A stretch of DNA of 64,000 bases from Dendrolimus kikuchii. Its lineage: Eukaryota; Arthropoda; Insecta; Lepidoptera; Lasiocampidae. Where the stretch lies: contig CM034411.1 of NCBI GenBank assembly GCA_019925095.2, positions 15,252,001 to 15,316,000 on the forward strand. Reading direction: 5' to 3'. Each line of letters opens with the position of its first letter. Position 1 is the first letter of the stretch. This document shows positions 10,386-20,339 of this stretch, piece by piece. The notes under the pieces are model-generated. The model was not told where the DNA came from, did no database searches, and saw only the letters and a list, made by a program, of their open reading frames with translations. A program made the translations under genes and the position numbers.

Positions 10386-11050
10386 CACTAGTGGTCGAAA
10401 TTCGACCATATAATTAATTTAAATTATAAGTTTGAACATTATTAAGGTTCTGTTGTCAAATACTATATTTCTATAATCACAGATTTCGCCAAGGCTACAC
10501 TGTTAATTTGACTTTAACAATAAACAAAAGAGTATATATGCGTGTGTGTGTCAAATACATGGTAGTGTGTGTAATGTTTTTTTATTGATTTAATGTATTT
10601 TTACAAGCTTTGATTTAACTTGCACAATGGATGTATGTATGTAAATTCGGGTGGAATCTTGCAAGTAAAATTTGACCAACTTCCCGGTTTCCGATTGAGC
10701 TGAAATTTTACACCTATATGTATATCGCGTGACAATGCAATAATATGGTACCATGGATCATGGATCTGATGATGGAGTCGCAAGGTGGCCATAGGAACTC
10801 CTGTACTAAACAAGATAGACCCGTCATGTTTGGGCTCGTTTTACTTGTCTTGGTTTTTACTAACTCTGTTGCTACATGATATCCATGTTCTCAAAGGCTT
10901 GTATTTAAAAACCTCTATAAAAAAAGCTTATTTATGTATATTTTTTTTAAATATTAACATTCTGCACTCTTTCTCTCTATATATACTATAAGTGTGCGAA
11001 ATTTCATACTCCTCCGTCCGCGCAATTTTCGTAAAAAGGGGTACAAAGTT
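10386..11050 (-). mobile_element. Helitron-like element carrying a nested insert
   Basis: It starts CTAGTGGTCGAAATTCGACC and includes GATTTCGCCAAGGCTACAC and GGGGTACAAAGTTTTTAC. A second copy at 58917-59255 lacks the central 290 bases, which shows that 10608-10895 is an insertion. CTAGT at the outer edge fits a Helitron end read on the minus strand. Confidence 0.55.
10608..10895. mobile_element. unclassified about 285-bp element, nested
   Basis: The same unit is present in inverted orientation at 42405-42695. Shared segments include TAGTACAGGAGTTCC and GGTTTCCGATTGAGCTGAAA (in one or other orientation). It carries ATGTATGTATG near one end. Both copies sit inside Helitron-like elements. Confidence 0.55.
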
Positions 11051-11177
11051 TTTACTTCACGTATTAATATAATGATGATATTATTAAATACTTAAGTACT
11101 GTCTTTTCGTATATTTATTTCGTAAACTTCAGCTGTATTACTGAAAACATTAAGTTAATTTGGTTTATCTTGTATCA

Positions 11178-11603
11178 GGAATGCTGGCAGAATTCCGCAT
11201 CATGCAACACTTAATGACATAATCCGTCGGGCTTTTGTCACCACCGGGGTACTTGCTGTTCTAAAACCGAACGGCTTGCATGGAAAGAGACCCGATGGAA
11301 TGTCATTGGTGCCCTGCCTTACGTTGATACTCTGGCGGCGTCCCATCTTTCAGCCACTAGCATGTCTGCTGATACAGCTGCTGCACAACAGGAGGCCCTT
11401 GCCGCAATTATTCCACCATCGGAAATGACTACATATTTGCGGCTTTTGGGGTCGTGACTCTGGGACATTATCGAGACATAGCGAAATGCCTGGTAGAGGT
11501 CTTAAGTGACCAAAAGACTAGTCTATACCTCGGGCACCACATTATCGTTGCCATTCAGCGAGGCGATGATCTTTTGAGCACGTTTCCAACTGACACTAGA
11601 TTT
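11178..11603 (+). mobile_element. family K retroelement fragment, frameshifted
   Basis: Translated pieces ([30 protein letters not shown]) match the copy at 33690-34106 and add about 170 bases upstream. Several frameshifts are present. It abuts a family T LINE end at 11627. Confidence 0.6.
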
Positions 11604-11626
11604 TATAGTTTCATTTTAACTTGTTG

Positions 11627-11890
11627 AATGACTAAACAGATATACAATGCAAAAGTGGATGGATGCAGAAGTCGTGGAAGGCCACGACACACCTTCCATG
11701 ATCAAGTTGATCGTGTACTAGCAGAAGGTGATGTCAGGAGCCTTAAGAACAGACGAGCTTGCATGACAAGAGTTATGAATGTCAAAGAGGCAAGTGAGGT
11801 GTGTAAGAATAAGCCTAAATGGCACTCTGTTGTTCGTGCCTACCCCGCAAGGGAACAGGCGTGAAGTTATGTATGTATGTATGTATGTAT
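11627..11890 (+). mobile_element. family T LINE, 3' end
   Basis: Plus-strand codons from TKQIYNAKVDGCRSRGRPRH to [14 protein letters not shown], followed by ATGT repeats (11869-11890). It is a 5'-truncated copy. Confidence 0.8.
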
Positions 11891-12485
11891 TTTAACTTGT
11901 ATATATATATAGTTTTATTTAGTTTAATTCTATAATTAAATTTCTAAAACTAACTAATAAATTAAATAAGCATTTTAAAAAAAAGTTAAATTCGTGACTA
12001 ATATTTTTACTTTAACATTTTAGACTCTATGGTCTAGGTGTTAACTGTTTGGCGGCCTAGTTTTCTTAAACGCACAGTGCCTACGACCGAGTGGGTCCGT
12101 AATATTTACATTGGTCTGGATGACTGGGATGCGCTCCAGAGTTCTCCGTTGGACATAACCATGAAAGGATGATATCACAAATGAAATTTTCTTAATATGT
12201 AATCTCTGTCTGCCGATTATTAGGGTCGCTAATGGTAGAAATTTGATAGTAGTTCATTAAAATAAGTTTGAACTGGAGTAACGCATGAAAATAGATTTTT
12301 GACAAATTTTATTCATATATTTTTGGGAGTTTGTTATGTAACTTAATTCTTATGTACTTTTACTTATAACCAATAGTGTCCAAGAAAAATGACTAACACA
12401 GACGGACATTTGGGATTCATTTTCACTAAAAAAGCTACGGACCCTAAAAAGTTAGTACAAACTTTTCTATTTACGTGTTACTATA
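11891..12485. other. no recognisable feature
   Basis: AT-rich sequence with short family-K-like traces near 12110-12180. Nothing firm. Confidence 0.4.
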
Positions 12486-13090
12486 TTCAAATTCAAAAGT
12501 TTTTATTCAAAATAAGTTTCACTGGAGAACAACACTTTTTGAAGGTCATACATACTTTTTTTAGAGTAACTAGTACTCTACCGGTCAAGCGATGTACCAA
12601 TCTGTTTATATGTCAGCTGACAGAGCTTGGCCGTCCTATTTTGGCCCCAGGTCACGACAAACCTCTACTTGAGCACGTCCCTCAACATATGTTTCATATT
12701 ATATAGAGTTGTTAATACGCTCCGATTTAATTTTTAACATATTTTATGAAAATCGAAGCCATGAACTTCTATAGATAGATTTTAAAACTTAAAATCAACT
12801 CTTCTAGTGATCAGAAGGTGTCTACCTCCGACACCATATCAATATGGCTGTACAAACTCTTTGCAGATTTTTATGGTCGTTTGACTTTATGTATAAAAAA
12901 GAGTGAAAAATATAATGTCAATTGGAGAAAATATATTCAGGAGATATAATAAATTTTATTTGGAGTTTTACTAGAATATATCGATCACACGATATAACCA
13001 TCGGCCCTACGTCCACAATGGCGATTCAGCGAGGTAACGCTGCCTGACTTCTGGGTGCCATACTTATAGAAACGGTGACCTAGGCTCTAA
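12486..13090. repeat. decayed repeat debris
   Basis: 12486-12615 carries TTCAAATTCAAAAGTTTTTATT, a motif I associate with lepidopteran LINE 3' ends. 12955-13090 carries another family K fragment (ATGGCGATTCAGCGAGG, corresponding to AIQRGN). Neither can be delimited exactly. Confidence 0.4.
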
Positions 13091-13317
13091 AAAAAATATG
13101 GTTTCCCCTACAAACATTCGCCCCTTATTTCACGCCTTTTAAGATTGTTTTTTGTGACAAGGGTAGCCTATGTTCTTACCTAGCATACAATCTGTCCCGG
13201 TCCATCCATCTTAGTGTTACAAGTTGGCCACCTGTATAGCTGTAGACAAAGCACATTTATTACCTGCCGCCGCGTTTGAGATAATAACATTGAAACTATT
13301 TATATGACTATCTTCTT

Positions 13318-13717
13318 TTGTTTACTTTGTGTTTAAAAATTGTAATTAGAAAACAGCCTATTGTGTATTGTACTCGTTTATGGTCGTTCGCAGGCATAAT
13401 TACGCAGGTGTGCGGATTACGTTTTCCGGGAAATTGCGTCGACGCTTGCCAGGTAGACATATTGCATCGGTGCATTATTAAGCAATGGCTAAATGGAGAG
13501 TTCGTCAGTCTAGCGAGAACCGCGATCAAGGCGAGACTTGTGTACATTCGATAACCTATATAGTGACGCACTTTGCGCGTGTTATTGAATCGCGCTTTAC
13601 GTTTGAACTGATTGTGTTCGGTTTTATTTGTACCTGTGTTATACGTGTTTGTATAGTTCTAATGAATTCTATAGTAATTCCAACGGCATTTTTAATTCGA
13701 GTCCCCCACTCGTAACA
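13318..13717 (+). mobile_element. LTR fragment related to the solo LTR at 39993
   Basis: Shares TTGTTTACTTTGTGTTTA, the ATTACGCAGGTGTGCGGATT-like segment, ACCTGTGTTATACGTGTTTG and the end ATTCGAGTCCCCCACTCG-TAACA with 39993-40601. The left third of the LTR is missing. The short frames across it are incidental. Confidence 0.65.
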
Positions 13718-14019
13718 TAAGGTTTAGGTCATGAAAATATAAGAAACAGAATGACGTCCGTATTTATATTTAACTCTAGCTGTGCCCGTGACTCCGTTCT
13801 TATGGGTCTTGGACTTAAATTCATACCTTCTAAGCTATGCAGCATAATTATCGAAATGAACCATACATGCTAAACGATAAAATTCCTATTTTATTTAATC
13901 TCTAACGGTCTTATTCATATTGAGTTAGGGTAAGTTTAAAGGCTACTTCAGTTAAGTTAGAGCAGCGCTTCAGTTCCAAGGAACTCCTCTTACCACCTCC
14001 AAGAGTATTGAAGGATTCT

Positions 14020-14640
14020 CGGTGTTGCCATCGCTAACGATGTGCAGTTCAGGGGCCATCTTGAAGGCAAGGCAAAACTTGCCTCCAAGAAGCTGGCAGT
14101 ACTATACCGGTCTAAGCAGTACTTCACAACGCGGCAACGCCTTGTGCTTTATAAAGCACAGGTGAAGCCGCAGGGTGTACTGCTCATACCTTTGGGCTGC
14201 AGCATCTGCCTACCCGCTTAATCCCCTGGATTGTACACTGATATGCTTGGCCTTAGGAGAGACTTCGCGTCTCTCTGCGTATTCTACCGACTGTATAACG
14301 GGGAGTGTTCCAAGGAACTGTTTAGAATGGTGCCTCTTTCTACCACCGCACCGCTCGCCATCGGTTGGGAGTTCATCCCCCCTTCCTTGAACCGCTTCGC
14401 TCATGTACACAACGGTTCTGTAGAACATTTCTCTTGCGTACCGTGGGAATTTGGAATGAACTCGCAGCCGAGGTTTTTCCCACAGCGCTACGATATGGAG
14501 TTTTTAAAAAAGGGTGTTAAAGGGTGCCGGCAGCGCGTTGATAACATCCCTGGTGTTGCCAACGTGCAAAAGCGACGGTAACCGCATTCCAGCAGGTGGG
14601 CCGTCAGCCTGTCTGCTGTACTCCAGCTATAAAAAAACAA
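14020..14640 (+). mobile_element. jockey/CR1-type LINE, 3' coding end and tail
   Basis: Broken frames read LGVAIANDVQFRGHLEGKAK, SKKLAVLYRSKQYFTTRQRL, then RRDFASLCVFYRLYNGECSK and FFPQRYDMEFLKKGV, the thumb and C-terminal region of jockey/CR1-like reverse transcriptases. Its 3' tail (GCGACGGTAACCGCATTCC, GGGCCGTCAGCCTGTCTGC, TATAAAAAAAC) is the tail found on family S elements. Frameshifts make it inactive. Confidence 0.7.
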
Positions 14641-14700
14641 AAGTTACTCTAACTCAATATGAATAAGACTGTCAAATGTGTTAAGTCATTTTATTTAACA

Positions 14701-14938
14701 CTAGCTGTACTCGCGACGTCGTCCGCTTGGAATTTGTTTTCAAAACCCCCCGATTTTGAAATAGTCTTCATTGGTGCTCCGCTCCTATTGGTCTTAGCGT
14801 GATGATATATAGCCTATAGCCTTCCTCGATAAATAGGCTATCTAACACTGAAATAATTTTTCAAATCAGACCAGTAGTTCCTGAGATTAGCGCGTTCAAT
14901 CAAACAAACAACTCTTCAGCTTTATATATTAGTATATA
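14701..14938 (-). mobile_element. Lep1-type Helitron, non-autonomous
   Basis: The plus strand starts ACTAGCTGTACTCGCGACG and ends TATATTAGTATA. The reverse complement therefore runs from TATACTAATATA to CGCGAGTACAGCTAGT, the end structure of lepidopteran Lep1/Helentron elements. Copies are at 30735, 31101 and 44517. Confidence 0.7.
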
Positions 14939-15513
14939 GAAAGAAAAAATGAAGAAAGAAAAAATATTTATTCAGAACTACAAACACACCAAAACGTACT
15001 TATAAATAAGACAATACAATTGAAATGAAGTTCTGAATCGGTCCTAACTCAGCATGATGCTGGTTGGTATTGGTATATAAGACAAGACAAACATTGTGAT
15101 AGTAAGACAGATAACAATTTTAAAGATGGTAATTTAATGTAGGGTTTAGATAAGCCGACATTAGCCTGATTTCTATATTTAAATTTAGATGTATCAACTA
15201 ACGTGATCCATAGATACATAAACTTGAATCTTTCAATATCATTTAATAACGTGATTTCCCTTCTGTGCTTTTCAACTAAATCGATTCAATTTTGTTGATC
15301 CGTCTAATATCAGCATAATACAACATTGCAGAAGGACACTTGAATTATGTATATAGTAGATTAATATCTGTATGTACTATGGAAGATTAGAATAAAATTA
15401 AAACACACATATTAATGAAAAAAGAACCCAAATCATTTATTACAGTGGGCGTATGAGGTATTAAATTACTAGAGACCTACGCAGTATTATCATAGCACAG
15501 TTGGAAGCTAGCC

Positions 15514-16695
15514 ATGGCTTGTATACCACTCTATATTGTATTATTTCTCTTTATTAAATTATCTTCAGCTGATGATTGTGTTATAAACAACATAGGGAAG
15601 AATGCGTCTTGGGAACTTCAACTCATTAAACACCTACGTTGCAATTACAATAGCAGATATCCACCAAACACAAATGAATCATTCGTAGAAGTTAATGCGA
15701 AGTTTATGATGAAATACTTCAATTTCGACGCCACTGAAGAACTTTTCTCAATCCACACCTGGCTCATATTGTACTGGGTAGACGATAGACTCAAATGGAC
15801 ACCAGAAAACTACGGAGGCTTGGAAAAAATCGACATATACAATCATAATATTTGGTATCCCGCTCTGAGGTTGATGAATGGAGATGCTGAATTTGACTAC
15901 AAAGATGTCTACATGGTTCCCTGCACCATCGAGCATACGGGTGATGTCACATGCTTACAAATAATTTATGATAATACAGTTTGTAGCACAAAATTGTGGG
16001 ACTGGCCGTATGATAGTCAAGTATGCAAGCTGGAAGTAGGCGTGTGGAAATATCCTATGAAGAAAATTAATATCATATTTGCAAAAAAAGCAGTAAATAT
16101 GCTTGTAGCTGGTTATGGAGGAGAATGGGATATTACAGATTATAAACAAGAAGAAGACCAAGGTTCTAATACGCAACTTCGAATTTTTTTTACACTAGAA
16201 CGTCATGGAGAAATATTAGCCGCTATTACTATATACCCAGCAGTAATTTTTGGTGTTTTAACATTGACCAGTTTAATGATAGATGTTAGGAGGAATTTGA
16301 GGTTAGGTTTAATTTGTTTTAGTTTGGCTAACCAGTTGCTTCAACTAAATGTTTTAGCAGAATTAATTCCAAAGCATTCCGCCGCACATCCGTCGTTGGT
16401 CTTGTATTATCGAGGCTCGATTATTTTAACGATATTAGTGGTGTTGCTTTCAATAATTCTAAAATCATTGTGCAGAAAAGACAAAATGCCTTCTGCTTTA
16501 ATAGAAAGAGTCTCAGATTACGTAGTAAACAGTCGATTGAAATACATAATTTGGAAGTGGGAGTATGAAGAAGAAAAATGTAAAGTTTGGATGGATTTCG
16601 CTAGTTTGATTAACAGTGTAGTTTTGTATGTATTCACAATTACTTATATTTGTATGTATGCAGTATATGTACCTCAACCAATACCATTTAATTAG
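15514..16695 (+). CDS. divergent nicotinic-receptor-like Cys-loop subunit, intronless
   Basis: A single open frame of 393 codons starts at an ATG in GCCATGG, a good Kozak context. Residues 1-19 look like a signal peptide. The extracellular domain has the nAChR pattern HTWLILYWVDDRLKWTPENY (81-100), YGG, and a Cys-loop of exactly 13 residues between C157 and C171. Four membrane segments follow: M1 about 235-256, M2 about 263-284, M3 about 295-318, M4 about 362-387. Oddities: the vicinal cysteines of alpha-subunit loop C are absent, the M2 start lacks the usual G-E-K, and the M3-M4 loop is only about 45 residues. It may form a channel with partners or act as a non-channel subunit; the ligand is unknown. 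It has no introns, unlike the neighbouring channel genes, which suggests retroposition or an intronless paralogue lineage. The frame is intact and a poly(A) signal follows at 16772. Confidence 0.88.
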   Translation: MACIPLYIVLFLFIKLSSADDCVINNIGKNASWELQLIKHLRCNYNSRYPPNTNESFVEVNAKFMMKYFNFDATEELFSIHTWLILYWVDDRLKWTPENYGGLEKIDIYNHNIWYPALRLMNGDAEFDYKDVYMVPCTIEHTGDVTCLQIIYDNTVCSTKLWDWPYDSQVCKLEVGVWKYPMKKINIIFAKKAVNMLVAGYGGEWDITDYKQEEDQGSNTQLRIFFTLERHGEILAAITIYPAVIFGVLTLTSLMIDVRRNLRLGLICFSLANQLLQLNVLAELIPKHSAAHPSLVLYYRGSIILTILVVLLSIILKSLCRKDKMPSALIERVSDYVVNSRLKYIIWKWEYEEEKCKVWMDFASLINSVVLYVFTITYICMYAVYVPQPIPFN

Positions 16696-16771
16696 CAAGA
16701 TAACAATAGTTTTTCTAAACTATTAACCCGTCTTTGACTTGGTGTAGATATGTTTTTAAATTGCACAATTT

Positions 16772-16777
16772 AATAAA
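16772..16777 (+). terminator. AATAAA poly(A) signal
   Basis: A canonical AATAAA lies about 77 bases after the stop codon of the intronless receptor-like gene, a plausible distance for its 3' end. Confidence 0.55.
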
Positions 16778-17089
16778 ATTAATCAAATTAATACCGACCA
16801 TTATTATTTTAGATTCATTTCCTTAATACTAATATAGTAAGAGTTTAGAAGTAGTACATTTCTTTATCTCTGAGAGAGCAAGACGGGAAATTCAGGGAAA
16901 AATCTTTTTTGTCCAAAAATATCTTATGTTATACAACAGATTTCATAAACGACAGAAAATTTTATTATGAGAACCGTTTACTTGTTTTTATTAATAAATA
17001 AATCAACAAAGTGCGTATAAGTACAGTAAAGTGAATTGTTGCATCACGTGTCATACACTAATTTATTGATTGATCTATTATTTACATAC

Positions 17090-17437
17090 ATACATACATA
17101 CATAACTTCACGCCAGTTCCCTTGCGGGGTAGGCACGAACAACAGAGCGCCATTTAGGCCCATTCTTACACACCTCACTTGCTTCTTTGACATTCATAAC
17201 TCTTGTCATGCACGCTCGTCTGTTCTTAAGGCTCCTGACATCACCCTCCGCTAGTACACGATCAATTTGATCATGGAAGGTGTGTCGTGGCCTTCCACGA
17301 CTTCTGCATCCATCCACTTTTGCATTGTATATCTGTTTAGTCATTCTTTCATCATGCATTCTTTCCACATGCCCGAACCACCGGAGCATTCCTTTCCTTA
17401 CCTTCACCCCGACACTCTCTTTCAGACCAACTCTCTT
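17090..17437 (-). mobile_element. family T LINE, 3' end
   Basis: The minus strand encodes KVRKGMLRWFGHVERMHDER through [14 protein letters not shown] with an ATGT-repeat tail (CATA run at 17085-17103). The frame is open over 99 codons, but the copy is 5'-truncated. Confidence 0.85.
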
Positions 17438-17811
17438 TATTATTTAGTGCAATTAAAGATTGGTTAATGTATGTACGTGATGCTATGTAAATATAAATAG
17501 ATGAATATCGCTGTTAGAGCTGCCGATAAGATTGGGTATTTGTCTAAATCTTTAAAAACTTCCAATCTCATAAAAGTGTAAGTATAATATTTCACATTGA
17601 TTAGAATACTGTTGTACACATCGCGTAAGCGATAAGGTTTCTGTATATATAGTCTACATTAAATTAGGAACAATTAAGAAATTAATATACTGCAAGAGTA
17701 CAACAACTCGTCTTATTTTGTACTTCCCTCTCGGGCGATTGAGCCATGGGCTCTCGCCAGTGGTGCATTAGTCACCCTATTCAACGAGGTAACCAATATA
17801 GACGCACCACT

Positions 17812-18131
17812 CAACTTGTTACAACCCCATGAACTAATCGTGCACTCACGTTTACTCCACGCACTTCATTAAGCTCTGTTTTGATGTTAACAGACGTGAG
17901 GAAACGATTTCGCAGGGAAGTTGTAACAATAAATCGGTCATCACGACCGGTGGTTGCTCGAGTCCTGCCTGTACCACGTCTCCTTCTGTAAGAACCTGTC
18001 TCCACAAACCTTCTGTATATTCTAGAAACCGTAGACTGGTTTAAATTTAAATTTCTACCAATCGTTCGTTGATCCAAGCCCTCCCGCACCAATGCTACAA
18101 TTTGAGCCGCTTGTTCGGACGAAGTATCCAT
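17812..18131 (-). pseudogene. Tc1/mariner-superfamily transposase, N-terminal fragment
   Basis: The reading begins at an ATG (18131-18129): MDTSSEQAAQIVALVREGLD, then TIGRNLNLNQSTVSRIYRRF and RRRRGTGRTRATTGRDDRFI. This is a homeodomain-like helix-turn-helix pair with a GRPR-like linker, as in Tc1-type transposases, followed by the start of the second DNA-binding half. The frame ends after about 106 codons, before the catalytic DDE domain, so it is a truncated remnant. No terminal inverted repeats were identified. Confidence 0.75.
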
Positions 18132-18985
18132 ATTATGGTTCAAAAATCCGTAATAAGGGCACGTGGAGGTAATACACCTTATTAAAACATAAATAAACCC
18201 TTGCATAAAGTTTGTGTCTATTGTTAAAACCAATTTTTTAATTAAACCAATTTTCCTTAAATTTCTGTTTTTTCTTCAAAAAAAGTCTTAAGGTCCTTTC
18301 CAGTACACAAACTTAAACTTAAGGATATGACCCTACGCTGTTTTAAAGTTCACGAACCAATCTAGAGGTTTCAATTTAAATCTGTATAGAAAGTTTGCAT
18401 ACTTGGTTAAAATATTTATTTCAGCAATACTTTATAGCGCGGCAAAAGCATTCGTGCGCGGGGCCTCACGTTTTCTCTTTCCCTTCAACCCGTGCACGAA
18501 GTACCAGCCGCAAGAGTCTTTGTGTTCCCACTGCAGCCCCCCTACACCCGCGGCGTTCGGCTCGCATATCACGGCCTCCTGCCAATTTATTAGACGAAAC
18601 ATGTTTTATTTAACTTAATTTCATCCATACTCGACATATCCTCTGGCGAAAAAAAATATATTATATTTGCCGAGGCCCTTTCTCTCCCCGAAGTAAGATT
18701 AGATGAGATTCACCCCTACGCCCCCCCCCCCCCCGCCCCCCGTAAATGCTTCACGTATGTAATGGACGCCCTGTTAGTAATAAATATAATAGGTGCATAA
18801 TATTAATATTGGTAACAGCAGCGCCTAGTATTTCATTTCGAGCACAAATCCGCTTCGCGACGTTTGACCGCGTCGTGCTCAAGAGGGCGCTTTCGAAGCT
18901 TTGTCCAACCGATACTTAACTGTGGGAAATTCTTTTTGACTCCTTAATGGGTCTCCCAATACGTATTATAAATCATTACAAAAAT
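18132..18985. other. no gene; C-rich tract
   Basis: Mixed AT-rich sequence with a C-rich run at 18721-18741. I see no coding region or named repeat. Confidence 0.45.
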
Positions 18986-18989
18986 CTGT

Positions 18990-19058
18990 GAGTTTCTATG
19001 GCCTAGTCCAGCTCATTGGAAAGCAGAGATCTTGAGTTTGAGTTCTAGCAGGATAGGT
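18990..19058 (+). repeat. tRNA-like SINE head fragment
   Basis: TATGGCCTAGTCCAGCTCA at the left and TTGAGTTTGAGTTCTAGCAGG at the right resemble the A-box and B-box parts of the family G SINE head in decayed form. The rest of the SINE is missing. Confidence 0.35.
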
Positions 19059-19313
19059 GCATAATACATTTGTTAACCAAACAACTCGACTTTGGTCTGA
19101 GCATTTGCGAACGGCCCTGGATTGTCCAATCTCTTTCATCTTTTTGTATTCCATCCACATTCTTCTATCCCCACATACATCATCGAGTACACCAAAAACT
19201 TGCCCGATATACATCTGTATTTAAATATAATACCTACAACAGAAGTATAACTTGCTTAGCTTGCAAATATAAAAAAAAATCGGGAAATAAACTAGTCGAT
19301 ACTTGGCAGATAA

Positions 19314-19484
19314 TTGATCGTGTACTAGCAGAAGGTGACGTCAAGAGCCTTAAGAACAGACGAGCGTACATGACAAGAGCTATGAATGTCAAAGAAGCAA
19401 GTGAGGTGTGTAAGTATAAACCTGATTGGCATTCTGTTGTTCGTGCCTACCCCGCAAGGGAACTGGCGTGAAGTTATGTATGTA
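19314..19484 (+). mobile_element. family T LINE, 3' end
   Basis: Codons IDRVLAEGDVKSLKNRRAYM to [14 protein letters not shown] and a short ATGT tail. It begins mid-frame and is preceded by unrelated sequence. Confidence 0.75.
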
Positions 19485-19880
19485 TGTTTGATACTGGGCA
19501 GAGAAGAACCTGAGACAATAGCTTGAACGACTCTTGCATAGCCCAAAGGTTGCTGTTGAATGGGTCGCTATATCTGCTAAAGGTTTTATCATCGGCAGAC
19601 AAACACACATGTGGCGAAACAAACCTGTTCGCCTGCTGCCTGGCAGGCAAGATTGAATGTTTTGTAATTGACAACTGTTATGTCACATTAGAGAGACAAA
19701 GAAAATTTGTCACGAAAATGTACAGAATTTAATCCCTTTAAATCCGAATATATATTTTACATTGATACGTTCGGCTATGTGAATATTATATACAAAATTA
19801 CATATTTTTGAAAATGAACGGGTTGTTTATTCTTGCAACGACCCGTCACACACATTGTACATTATTTATTATTATTATTA

Positions 19881-19919
19881 GAAGAGAGTTGGTCTGAAAG
19901 AGAGTGTCGGGGTGAAGGT
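19881..19919 (+). mobile_element. family T LINE scrap at the left edge of the gypsy element
   Basis: The sequence GAGTTGGTCTGAAAGAGAGT continuing to GTGAAGGT encodes RVGLKESVGVKV of family T and then stops abruptly at the LTR boundary (19920). The LINE does not resume on the other side of the element. Confidence 0.65.
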
Positions 19920-20290
19920 TGTAGTAGGTTCGAAGAAAACCAGCACAAGTAGTTAGAACAATTTATTAACAGTTCCACAAACACAATACAATTTATCACA
20001 ACAACTAAGACTAAGAGCTGACACAATCGACGAAGCGGGAGTTCGAATTGCTCGATGCACCCGTTCGAGTCCTATGTCAGCGCTGAGTGGAGCGCCTAGC
20101 TGTGCGAGACCACTTCCCGTTGCGGGTGAGAGGCCTGCGTACAACAGACTGGCTCTGGACGGCCGAGCGCCGGGCTTATATAGGCGGGGTCGTCTCAGTG
20201 GGTGTGCAGGCGCACGTGAGGCGGGGTGCGGAACGCGTATGTGTGCGTAGACGCTATGGACGGCGCGCTGAGTGTAGACTTGGTGCTACA
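19920..20290 (-). repeat. 3' LTR of the gypsy element
   Basis: On the sense (minus) strand it runs from TGTAGCACC to CTACTACA, i.e. with TG..CA ends. It contains TATATAAG (20175-20182) and AATAAA (19962-19967), the core promoter and poly(A) signals. It follows the polypurine tract directly. Confidence 0.9.
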
Positions 20291-20303
20291 GCCTCCCCCT
20301 CTG
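20291..20303 (-). other. polypurine tract
   Basis: On the sense strand AGAGGGGGAGGC directly precedes the 3' LTR, the expected primer for plus-strand DNA synthesis. Confidence 0.75.
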
Positions 20304-20339
20304 GTTGCGACGGCGTCCCGACGAGCAAACAGATTAGTT

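Noticed and set aside
13308..13715. Three overlapping frames of 76-87 codons as small genes
   Set aside because: The segment is an LTR fragment shared with 39993-40601; the frames are not conserved between copies.
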